From assembly GCA_019828595.1 (NCBI GenBank), contig JAHQRK010000030.1, positions 372,001 through 436,000 of the forward strand: a DNA stretch of 64,000 bases, in the 5' to 3' direction. Positions 11,535 to 21,308 of the stretch are shown piece after piece. The position numbers and the translations under genes are program-made. Under the pieces are notes generated by a model. The model saw nothing but the letters and a program-made list of their open reading frames with translations, was not told the origin of the DNA and did not search any database. Positions within the stretch are counted from its first letter, which is position 1. The number at the start of each line of letters is the position of its first letter. The stretch comes from Aphanomyces cochlioides (Eukaryota > Oomycota > Saprolegniomycetes > Saprolegniales > Verrucalvaceae).

Positions 11535-13076
11535 TTATATCTGAGAGGTTATATCATGTTCCAAATCAGTATCAGCATTGCTTTCGTGTGCACAGGAGTC
11601 TCCGTCGTCGCTTTCTCCACTGTCACTTTCATCTTTAATGGCTTCTATGGCACGAAGATGCTCGTGCAGTTTCATCAATTCGCTTTCAGCAGCACAGATA
11701 CAGCCGTGTATGGTCTTTGGCGTGATGTTTCGAAAGGCTTGCTCGAGGCGAGATTCAACATCTTGAAAGGTAGTCTCCGTGTTGTACTGCCGACCGACTT
11801 CGCCCTTGATGACAGCCCACACTAATTCGATCGGCTGTAGGTTGGAATGGTATGGCGGGGTGTAGAGAACACGGTGGCCGCGATCGCGCGCCATTTTGAC
11901 GATTTTGATATCAATGTTGTCGGCAATGTACTTGTCAAGATTGTTCCACAGGATTGACTTTGGCATTGTAGGCGACGAAGGCAAACCGAAGCGACGTGAT
12001 GCTGCCAACAGCACGTCTTTCTTGTCGCTTTTCTTGGGTGTATCTTGGGGTTTGCCTTTGTGATACTTGGCGTTGTCGAGAACAATGCATGCTTCACCAA
12101 CGTTGAGGACATCAAGCTCATCCAGGAGCTTTCTAAACCAGTCAACGAAATAGGAATGTTTAAACATTCCATGATAGTCTTTAGTTTGTTTTTGATTTTT
12201 ACCTCCCACAAATTTGTCGATGCATAGCAGTTGCGACTTGTCTTCACCGCCGTCAATTATTCCAGCAATAAAGCAAAAACGTCGCCCCTTATGCTTTTTT
12301 TTGACTTGGAGATCTTGTTCATCGTTAGGATCATACAAAGAATCTTCATGACGAGAATAATGTTGATGAATGTAGGATTCATCCAGGAAAACAACTGGCT
12401 TACGTCCAGCAGGATCATTGATCCACTCACTCATGGTTTGAACATACATGTCTCGTGCGAGTATGTTGGAAGTTGACATTCGAAACGTATTCGCGCCTTT
12501 TTTTCTACCTCGTTTGTATCCCATCTTGAGTAGAAAACGTTGAACTGCTCTCAATGCCGCTGCAAACGACTTCTTGTCAGACATGTTGACGTTCAATAGT
12601 CCTTAACAAAAGTTAGATATGTTATAATAAATATATTAATCAATGTGTTACCCTTCTCGTTCAACAATGCTACAACATCTTTGGCGACTACACGTTCTCG
12701 TCTGAGGCGCTTTGTTCGAACAAATTCTTGAACCAAATTCGTCACGAGTTTCGTGTGAGGAAACACTGTCTTGTGGTTCGATGTGTTTCCAGGTGGAGGA
12801 GAGACCACAACGGAGCCGAGAGACTTGTACGTCCGCCAAACTTCCTTGACAGTCGTTTCGCTGCGGCCGAGGGCTTTCGACACCTTCTCTGTGGCCCCGG
12901 ATACATTGTTGTTGCTATTCATGAAGAGTTAGGAGGTTTGATACGAAAAGGACATACCGGTAGTGCGCAAAGAGACGAAGTATGTCCAGCCGCTCCTCTC
13001 TTGTCAAGGCCGCAGGTCGGCTTGCTTTCACGAAGCTCGTGATCTCGCGGTAGCACTTGAAATCTTCCTTGTTCAT
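11535..13076 (-). CDS. Tc1/mariner-superfamily transposase, three exons, DD82E
   Basis: Exons 13076-12958, 12914-12652 and 12601-11535 join in frame into 482 residues. The introns are 43 nt (GTATGT...ATAG with a CTAAC branch-like site) and 50 nt (GTAACA...TTAAG). The N-terminus holds helix-turn-helix DNA-binding segments (about residues 15-110; KALGRSETTVKEVWRTYKSL). The catalytic triad is VVFLDESY, IVLDNAKYH and NLQPIELVWA. There are 82 residues between the second Asp and the Glu, against 34 in classical Tc1 and mariner proteins. The C-terminal tail is acidic. It would cut and paste the element bounded by the inverted ends. The ATG at 13076 is the first in frame. Confidence 0.85.
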
Positions 13077-13388
13077 GGCAAATGAGAGAATGAATGGATC
13101 CAAAGTCGTTTGTGAGTATAAGTTGTCCAGAGGTTAAAATTTTGATGTCACACGACCAACCTGAAAATTGATAAGAATAATTACATAGAATTTAACAGGA
13201 TATGTTTTAGTATAGTGCAAATTGCCCATCATTCTTGTTGTTTTTGTCTCAATTTTGACAGAATACTCATTTTCACAAGCTTTTGATACTGTTTCTGGGA
13301 AGATCCAGAAAATGCGCACATCCACATCATTTTCGCGGAGAAACACGTTTTGATTTGTGGAAATTATGAAAGTTGGGTCTCTCTTTGA

Positions 13389-13401
13389 TGTCGACCACTG
13401 T
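13389..13401 (-). repeat. Right terminal inverted repeat core of the DD82E element
   Basis: TGTCGACCACTGT, exact complement of 11429-11441, about 310 bp upstream of the transposase ATG. Confidence 0.65.
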
Positions 13402-13421
13402 GAAAATGAATTCGCTTTGTG

Positions 13422-13450
13422 GTCATTTTCACATTTAATGTGAAAATGAC
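13422..13450. repeat. Perfect 13-bp inverted repeat upstream of K2
   Basis: GTCATTTTCACAT and ATGTGAAAATGAC are separated by TTA. It lies about 70 bp before the K2 start and just outside the DD82E element. The left arm contains TCATTTT, like an oomycete initiator, but the following FPR match (CATTTA) is displaced and imperfect. Confidence 0.7.
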
Positions 13451-13522
13451 AATACTTCACTCGATAAAGTAAGACGACTGAATTCCTCATCCAGCAGAGT
13501 CGGAGAACAGACCCAAAGATCC

Positions 13523-14336
13523 ATGGAACCGTGGCTGATATCCTCAAGGGATATCGAATATGATCCCGAAAACGAGAGCATTGCATTGGGCATGGATGAA
13601 TTTTCGACGGTGTTCAAGGGGATATATCTCGGTGGCGATGTCGCGGTTACGGAATTCCACGGGTTTGGCTTCGACAATCCACAAGAGTTGACAGATCACA
13701 TTGCCAACATGATCAATGGCTGGAGAGATATCTCGCATGAGCCATATATTTCGACTCTGATCGGCGTCTGTATGGCAACTCCAAGACCGATCATTGTCAG
13801 TGAATTGTGTCAAACCAACATCCGCCGTTACGTCCGAGACTGGCCAGATATGCTGCTTCCCATGGTGTATCAATTCGCCAAAGGTCTGGTCTCGATCCAC
13901 CACGCCAATATGATCCACCGGGATTTACAAGGAGACAATGTGCTCGTCGCATTTCAACAGACCGTGGCAATTGGTGATTTTGGAGTGTGCCGCCGAGCGG
14001 AAGATAGGACTAACGAGCATCGACGGAGTTGAACTCTGAATTGGATGAGTCCTGAGCAGTATTTCATTCCCCGAAGCGTGACGACCAAGTCGGACATTTG
14101 GTCGTTTGGGATGACGTTGTGGGAGATTCTATGTGGTGAAACTCCATTTAAGGTATGCAGCGAGCATGAGATGGCAGAAGAGATTTTCCAAAGTGAAGAG
14201 GATCGCCCTGAAAAGCCTGACAACTTGAGGCCAGAGCTCGAGCCATTGTGGTGTTTGATTACAAAATGCTGGCAGTTGGATCCTGACGCTCGACCAAGTG
14301 CACTTGAAATCGTAGACTACTTAGAAAGTCACTACA
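13523..14336 (+). pseudogene. TKL-type pseudokinase K2 with one nonsense codon
   Basis: From an ATG at 13523 the frame covers a kinase domain. The glycine loop is degenerate (LGMDEFSTVFKG for LGRGGFGTVFRG), the VAVK lysine is Thr (DVAVTEF), the HRD loop is intact (MIHRDLQGDN) and the DFG is intact (IGDFGVC). A TGA at 14030-14032 stands where relatives have Gly before TLNWMSPEQ; a single GGA to TGA change explains it. The same frame then runs through the C-lobe (TTKSDIWSFGMTLWEIL...DPDARPSALEIVDYL) and continues without a stop into the next gene's N-terminal domain. Without the VAVK lysine, catalysis would be unlikely even if full-length. Confidence 0.8.
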
Positions 14337-15937
14337 GCTCCTTGCTTCAAACTGAAAGCACCCCTCTCAGTCACCCGAACACCGTCTATTCAATCCAGGC
14401 AGCTACTCTGCTCATTCGTCAAGTTCTGGAAGACACCAAGAAATCAACCTCCGAGATTATCTTGACCGCATTGGCCATTTTCATTGTGGCACTGAATGCT
14501 CAGATACAACGAGAGAATGTTTTGACCACGGCGCTCATGGTCGAACGCATTATTCGTCAAGTGTTGCGCCATTTCAATCTTAGCAATCCGTCGCCCTTCT
14601 CAATGTCTTCAAAGAAATAAAAACGTACTTCCAAACGACGTTTGTCACGAATTCCCCTTGGACCCTGCAATTGAGCGATGGTGTTCAGAGTAAATTGGAC
14701 GATATTCGTGGGATGCTTTCATATCACCAACGAAATCTTATCCAAGCAGCGGCGCATTTCTCCATCAACCTGAATATCCAAGTGGTGGGAAGCATCGACG
14801 ATTTACGATATGATCTTGGGAATATGATGGACAAGATGAACAGTCTGGCCAACCATTTACAGTTCATCATGATGGATCCTCATTTGCGACAACAAAAAGA
14901 CGCCTTGGTCCAATTGGTGATACAGATGCAGCGAGGATTGGAGTATTATCAAAGTCAAGTGACTCTGAGAAATATTCCAAAAGTCGTCGCGTTTGAAAAT
15001 CAAGTCAAATTGTGTCTAGTTCAGATTGAAGATTCCGTCAGAACGATCAGTCAGATGAAACAAGTGCCAAACGCGTTTGGCCTACTCATGATTGCGTCGT
15101 GGATGCTGTCGTCGGACGACATTGACATTGATACAAACGACGAGCGGACGATTTTGGGCCGAGGCGGATTTGGAACTGTCTTCAGGGGAAAATATTTTGG
15201 TCGCGATGTGGCTGTCAAGCATTTCCACCAAATTCATGTGGAAGACTCAACTGATTTGGAAGAACTCATTGCCAAGGAGATCAATGGCTGGAAGGAAATC
15301 TCTCATGAGCCCTACATTTTGACGCTGGTTGGCGTCTGCACCAAGACGACATCACCAATTCTCGTGAGTGAATTGTGCGACAACAATATCCGCCGCTACA
15401 TCCGCGACTGGCCAGATATGCTTCTCCCATGTGTTTATCAATTCGCCAAGGGTTTAGCCTCACTCCACAAAGCCAAAATCATCCGCCGCGACCTAAAAGG
15501 CGACAATGTCTTGGTCACGTTCAACAAGACTGTGGCTATTGCTGACTTTGGGCTGAGTCGATCCGTCACAAGTCTTGAAAATACAAAGACAGGAGCCAAG
15601 AGGTCTGGGACTTTGAATTGGATGAGTCCTGAGCAGTATTTCACACCCCGGAGTGTGGCGTTCAAGTCGGACATTTGGTCTTTTGGATTGAATGACGTTG
15701 TGGGAGATTCTCTGCAACGACACTCTTTTCAGAGGTTGCAGCGATCACGAATTCGAAGAAATATGTAAAAGCGGCGACGATCGACCAAAGAGGCCTGACA
15801 ACTTGGATCCTGCTCTCGAGCCATTGTGGACATTGATCACGATGTGCTGGCAGTTGGATCCGACAGTGCGGCCGACGGCAGATGAAATCGTGGACTATTT
15901 GAAGAACCATTTCGGCAATCAACTGGACGAATCGTAG
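14337..15937 (+). pseudogene. Helical domain plus TKL-type kinase K3, frameshifted
   Basis: The region opens with the family's N-terminal helical domain (VLEDTKKSTSEIILTALAIF...VLTTALMVERIIRQVL), in frame with K2. A frameshift near 14590 leads to the rest of the domain (ALLNVFKEIKTYFQ, FSINLNIQVVGS), then a kinase: GRGGFGTVFRG, DVAVKHF, IIRRDLKGDN (HRD His replaced by Arg), IADFGLSR, GTLNWMSPEQ. Relative to paralogues a 4-bp insertion TTGA at 15688-15691 breaks the frame inside WSFGMT; the C-lobe resumes in the next frame (TLWEILCNDTLF) to a stop at 15937. The Glu, Lys and DFG Asp are present, so it may be a recently disabled kinase. Confidence 0.8.
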
Positions 15938-16092
15938 ATCATTCAGACATGTTTATCTACACTTGCCATTGGAATAATGAAGTATAGTCAACATGGTGTC
16001 GTCTGCACTGATTCCTTCGTTGCACACACTTGAAGAGATCTCTTCAGTCATTTTTCGATCTGGTAAAGCGAAATTTATAAGCCTGTACAGTT
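15938..16092. other. Intergenic gap between convergent K3 and K4
   Basis: No features seen apart from AT-rich sequence between two convergent kinase relics. Confidence 0.4.
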
Positions 16093-16935
16093 TTAGAGCT
16101 GTAGTACATTTTTGAGGTACTCGACGATATCAACATCAGTTGGTCGAGGGTCAGGGTTCATCTACCAGCATGTCGTGATCAAAGTCCAAAATGGCTCAAG
16201 CGGTGGATCCAAGTGATCTGGCGATCATCTTCGCTCTTGGAAAATGTCGTGTTGAAATTCGTGGTCAGTCTCGGTATGGAGTTTCGTTGGATAGAATCTC
16301 CCAGACAGTCATCCCAAGCAACCAAATGTCCAACTTGGTGGTCATGCTCCTGGGCTGTAAATTCTGCTCGCGACTCATCCAACTCAAAGTTCCACAAGTT
16401 TGATACTCATCCGTCGTATCTTCCACTTGGCGGCTAAGTTCAAAACCAGTAAACGCCACCGTTTTCTGGAATGTGACCAGCATATCGTCTCGTTTAGATC
16501 CCAGTGGATCACATTGGCGTGGTAGATCGAGGGAGGCGCGACGTTTTGGCGAATTGATACACCATGGGAGGGAAAGCGTCTGGCGAGTCTCGAACGTACC
16601 GACGGATGCTGGTTTCGACCACAATTCACTGAAAAATAATCTGTCTTGGCATTGTTGTACAGACACTCAGAGCCAAAGTACATTGCTCATGCGAGATATC
16701 CCTCCAGCCATTGATTTTGTTGGGAATAAGAACCTTTTGGATAGTATATCTAATCGCGTCGAAAATCCTGACGGCGATGTTGCGGTCAATATATTTTCCC
16801 TTGATCACAGTCCAAAATCCACCGCTGCCCACTTCTGTGGTCATGTCATTTTGGATCAAATTGGACGTCTTTTGGTGATTGTTCCCACGATCTCATTGCA
16901 TTCGAGGCAAGGGACGCATCCTTGACAGCATGAAA
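16093..16935 (-). pseudogene. TKL-type kinase relic K4
   Basis: The minus strand carries a whole but decayed kinase: SWEQSPKDVQFDP, then MTTEVGSGGFWTVIKGKY, NIAVRIF, INGWRDISHE, a frameshifted middle with the HRD loop destroyed, then DMLVTFQKTVAFTGFELSRQ (DFG replaced by GFE), GTLSWMSREQ, TKLDIWLLGMTVWEIL, and a C-lobe with a stop in LITTCW. Several frameshifts and stops show long decay. The GFE in place of DFG is shared with K9, and K7 has GFD, which suggests a common ancestor lacking the metal-binding Asp. Confidence 0.8.
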
Positions 16936-17331
16936 TTTTCTGACTCTGCACGGAATATTACATTCAGAGAAGAGATTTTGCTCGGGTTAAAGTCGTGTCT
17001 GTTCGACCAAAACATCGATATAGGCATTCCGCCGATCGTCAATATACTACAGTGCTGTACGAACTACTTTTCACGATCGTTGCTATCACTTTAACAGTAG
17101 TAAATGCCATTCCAAGAGCTACCGGTATATTAAATGGACGAAAGTTAAGAGCAATACAGCGTACTCAAGGCAATTTTTGCTAGCGTGAGACTAAGCTGTG
17201 GACGAAATAATGCTCCAAGTTGAGTATATCAGCGTGTTACATATTGTTTGTGCTCGACCATGAAATCAATCCGTGAGTCTTCGTCCATACGTTTTCATCT
17301 AGGCGCTTAAAGAAGACGACAACCATTCAAA
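16936..17331. other. Non-coding gap left of G2
   Basis: No gene recognised. The sequence is bounded by K4 and the left LTR of G2. The 5 bp abutting the LTR (TCAAA) do not match the bases beyond the other LTR (AATCC), so no target duplication is visible. Confidence 0.4.
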
Positions 17332-17680
17332 TTGTGACGGTCGCGGGGATAGCGATGACGCACAAAAAGAATCGAAGGTCCAGACGTTTGGACTTCACAG
17401 GAACCGAATATCCTCGACTTTAGCCAAGGACTCTGCACCAGGATCGGAAGAGGAAGGAGACTAACAACGGTAGTGTAGGTTAACCGAGTTAGGAGTAGTC
17501 GAGCAGAATGAGAAGTGAGATACATAGCTATCTAAGAATCGAAACATCTAATATGGAAGGAGCTTGAGTTCGAGGACGCTTCGGTCGAATCGAACTAGAA
17601 TCTTAGTGGTTTGAAAGGGATCACCAGTGTGGGATGATCCATGAGTTTGACAAGCAACGATCGAGGCTCAACCGTCATAA
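17332..17680 (-). repeat. G2 3' LTR
   Basis: Direct repeat of 27798-28146, differing at two positions seen by eye (CGACTTTAGCCAAGG against CGACTTCAGCCAATG). Confidence 0.9.
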
Positions 17681-17690
17681 GCCCCCTGGT
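17681..17690 (-). other. G2 polypurine tract
   Basis: Minus-strand ACCAGGGGGC abuts the 3' LTR, the usual place for plus-strand priming. Confidence 0.6.
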
Positions 17691-17891
17691 AAGTTTCGAC
17701 CCTCATGTCGAACGCAAGTTGGGACGGTTGGGAGACTCGATCCACCAACGGGTTGATGGCAATCAATCAAGTCAAGCGACTTGATGCGCTTGATGCGAGT
17801 CGGTAGATAGGGTAGTCAGCAGGGATCCAATAGAATCGTGAATCGCACGAATGGATCGACTAGATTGGATAGATCGTTTGCTAGTCCGGAC

Positions 17892-19437
17892 ATGTCTGGT
17901 CCTGGAGTGGAGTCTGGTCCAAGCGATTCATTTCGCAAGAAGGAACGGCGAGCGATGAGTAAGAAGGCGTTGTAGACCAAATCTGTCCCTCAGGACGCCA
18001 TTCGGGACTCCCTGAAGGCGGTCCGCTCTTCGATTGCCAAGACGGAACAGGTTCGTCGAATGTTGACCGAAATGGTGGTCAAGTCCAACGGTCTGCTCAA
18101 CGAACAGAAGCAGATCCAAGAGAGTCTGAAGGCCGAGTCTGTGGCTCGAGCGATGCCTAGTCCTGACTCGGTATCAGAGTTCGTGGACTACATCGCGGAT
18201 CAAATGAAGGGAAACGATGCGTGGATCGACATGTTGAAGGCCCACGCAATAATGTATCGAGTCCAGAAGGCGGGCTGACTGCCCCCTCTGAACATGCCGA
18301 AGTCAGCACGCCAGGATAAGTCTGCGGTGCAGGGCCAGAGTGTTTTTCTTGATTTGTCCGGGGGTGGATCGGATGGTAAGCAGGGTCAACCGAGAGGACT
18401 TTGACTTTTCGTTTTAAATGAGCCGGAAGACGATGCGTCCGAAGAGCGCAAGTCCAAAAGAGCAAGACCCAGCGAGCCGGAAATAGTGATCGACGAGGCT
18501 GGTGTAGCGGATCTTCGGCATTTCCCGAATCTCGATGGGGGTTCCGACTGAAATACCTTGAAGTCCGTGGTTTGAGTCCGTGGGAACAATGGGTAGACAA
18601 CTTCCAAGCGTTCTTGCCAGGGACATCTCCGGCCCAGCGAGAATGGAATCAGTCGCTACGTCAATGGTGGATCGATTGCGGGCGGCGAATCTGGGAGCGA
18701 TTCTTCTGGTTGGGGACTGGGACCTATACGAGTCCTGGTTGGAATGTAAGTCTTCGACGCATGACGATCGCTGATGTGATTATATAGGTCCACAAGTCGG
18801 CGAACTTTTGCAAGAGCGGACTCGAAGGGGCGAAGCGGGCCTTCCGTCGCCAGGCTAACGCCTTACATGCAATTGAGAAGGACGAAGTCTTCTACTTCTT
18901 GTTGTATAACGTGCATCCGTATTGGCCGGCCGAGGTCGGACTGCATTCGTTGGAGATCCTGCGTTTGGTCGAGAAGGCGAGTTCCGTCGAGGCGATCCAC
19001 TACCTCGAGTCGGAAGGCAAGAAGCGTTGGCCTGATTTCCCTAGTTTTCCCAAATTTTGCCAGCAGACGCGCTTCGGCAGCTGATGATGGATACCGCCGC
19101 GGGTCGCCGCCAAGGGGAGTTTTGGAGTTGGATTTCTGTCATGTGGTTGCACGGATGCGACACGCACAAGAGTCCCTGGGTCAACGATATGGTGCAAGAT
19201 GTGATGGCCGGGGTCGGCGAGAATCGTACCGATCCATTTCCTTACGTCAACTATCCCGAAGGGATCCACCCGATGCCGGTCTTTCTGCAACGGCAGCAAA
19301 CTCAAGAGCCGAATTACGTCGGGCGTTGGATCGGCAGCCCCAATCGCCTGCAAGTCTTGGATCGCGAAACGAACATTGAGTTGGCCGGATCCGATGCGAC
19401 TGGTTTTTGCCCAGGGGAGGGTCCGCTGGTGATCTAG
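17892..19437 (+). pseudogene. Antisense gene inside G2, spliced, decayed
   Basis: Opposite in orientation to the element, between integrase and 3' LTR. From an ATG at 17892 the frame gives a basic start (FRKKERRAMSKK), TAG at 17973, a coiled coil (RRMLTEMVVKSNGLLNEQKQ), two further stops, and a nuclear-signal-like ERKSKRARP. After a frame change it reads SPWEQWVDNFQAFLPG to a clear 42-nt intron (GTAAGT...ATATAG, 18746-18787), beyond which the frame continues (VHKSANFCKSG...LLYNVHPYWPAEVGLH). One more frame change near 19050 leads to FWSWISVMWLHGCDTH and the end at 19437. No family recognised. The intron shows it was a real gene read against the element. Confidence 0.6.
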
Positions 19438-19530
19438 CGACTTAGCGCGGACTTGTAGTCGTAAGTCGTAATAAATTTGATTCAATTCATTTGTGATTTG
19501 GTTTGTGTTCGAGGCGTTCACGTTCGGAGT

Positions 19531-21224
19531 TCAGGGTAGCGTGAGATAGTAGACGCTAGACAGAGTTGGTAATGTAGGGGACTCTAATGATAGATGTCCA
19601 TGGGTCGAGTTTCTTTGTCCAAGTCGGCAAATCGCAGGGATCGCCTCAGAGGGGGCAGTCCCTTGTCCATGCGTAGTGAGTTCTCGAAGTTGTCGACGTA
19701 GGATCGGTAGTCTGAACTTGGAGGCTTGAATCCAGTATTTGTAGCCGTTGACATGCTCAACGAGGTAATCGGGTTCGCGAGTGTTAGGTAGCCGACGTTT
19801 GTCACAGATCTTGTGGAGTGGCGAGTCGACGGAGGTGTAAGCGACGTCCGCGTCGCTGTAATCGACGCGATCTATGAAGCTAGATCTGGGTAGACAGTCG
19901 ATCGTAAAGTCGTCGAGAGGCGACTCATCCTCAGGGACTTCCTCGTTGAAAGGTCTGGAGTAGTAACCTTTGAAGGGCTTTAGTCGGTCCACGTTGACCG
20001 TGACGATCTTGTCCGGGTGAGTCGGGATGTCGATCTTGTACGTGTTGGGTCCCATTTTGCGATCGATTCGATATGGCCCGTGCCAGTGAGTCGCTAGCTT
20101 GGGAGTCCGCTTGTCGTCGGGATTAGTCGACTTCGAGAAGTAATTGTAGACCCAGACTGCGGACTGATCGTCGAAGGAGACCGGTTTCTGATCAGATTTC
20201 GCTGCTGCACTTTTGTTCTGTCCCAAGACCATCTGATTCTCGACGAGTCGTCTCATTTCCTTCCATGATGAGGCGAGTCGGCGCTTGTATTGGGGAAGAT
20301 CGTCGGACTTCCAAGCGGGATCAGAGTTAAGGAAGGCTAGGTCGAGGGGTAGAGTCGGATCCCGACCAAAGAGGCAGTAGTAAGGCGAGTCGCCGAGAGT
20401 CTCGTGATGTGATGTCCGGTAGGCAAAAAGTAGCCTGGGTAAGTAAGTATCCCAATCAGTGTGGTGATCGTTGACATAGATCTTCATCATCTGGACGATA
20501 GTGTGATTGAATCGTTCGACTAGACCCTGGCCTTGAGGGTGATAAGGGGCGCTGGCGAGTTTGTGGATCCCGAGAGTTGTGTACATCGTGGTCGCGAGTT
20601 CAGAGACGAAGTTAGATCCTCGATCGGATAGGAGTTTGTCCGGAATCCCGAATCGGCACAAGACTTCGTCGATCAGGACTCTGGAGAACGTCGAGGTCTT
20701 TAGATCAGCGACTGGGAAGGCTTCGACCCATCGTGTGAAGTAGTCGGCAAAGACCAAGATGTATTTGTTGCCGCGGTTCGTTGTGGGCAAGGGACCCAAT
20801 GCGTCGACTACCAGTAGGCCGAAGGGACCTCGTAGTGAATAGATCGGCATCCTTTGCATCGGACCTTGTCTCCAGGGTCGACCGCCCTTGGCACGATTGC
20901 AGTCGGGACATTTCGAGACATAGTCCTTGCAATCGAGTTGCCAATTCAACCAGTAGGCAGTCCGACGGATCCGCTCGCGAGTTTTCATGAGTCCGAGGTG
21001 TCCAGCTACAGGAGATGCATGACTTGCATATAGGACTTCCTCGACTAAGGAGTGCGGGATCACCGAAAAAATGATAAGTTCGGGGTTTCTCAACGGAGTC
21101 TTGATAGTGACGTAGCGGCAAACGATGCCTCGTTGCATAAGGTATTGCTGACTGTTGCGGACAATCAAGTTTTGTAGGTAAGAATCGAGGGGGATCGCGC
21201 CATCCTTTAGGTAGGCTCGTAGGG
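19531..21224 (-). pseudogene. G2 integrase
   Basis: Continues Pol in the next frame after the duplication. The HHCC finger is present (ASPVAGHLGLMKTRERI...CPDCNRAKG). The DDE catalytic core is complete: LLVVDALGPLP, KLLSDRGSNFVSE and PQGQGLVERFNHTI. The C-terminal GPY/F-type module is LATHWHGPYRIDRKMGPN. A tail of about 200 residues follows with no recognised domain; no chromodomain is apparent. The stop at 19531 lies 93 bp from the convergent stop of the antisense gene. On its own this part lacks an N-terminal start. Confidence 0.85.
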
Positions 21225-21308
21225 CTATTGCTGACTGTTGCGGACAATCAAGTTTTGTAGGTAAGAATCGAGGGGGATCGCGCCATCCTCTAGGTAGGCT
21301 CGTAGGGC
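21143..21308. repeat. 83-bp tandem duplication splitting G2 pol
   Basis: Units 21143-21225 and 21226-21308 differ at one base (CCTTTAGG against CCTCTAGG). Because 83 is not a multiple of three, the duplication moves RT-RNase H and integrase into different frames. Confidence 0.9.

Larger units (their letters stand above)
11417..13413 (-). mobile_element. IS630/Tc1/mariner-type transposon with DD82E transposase
   Basis: Inverted ends ACAGTGGTCGACA (11429-11441) and its complement (13389-13401) bracket a single transposase gene. Weaker similarity extends the ends outward by about 12 bp, giving a 2.0-kb element. I could not see the TA target duplication expected for this superfamily, so the exact edges are open. 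The coding region is uninterrupted once two short introns are removed, so the copy may be functional. Confidence 0.75.
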
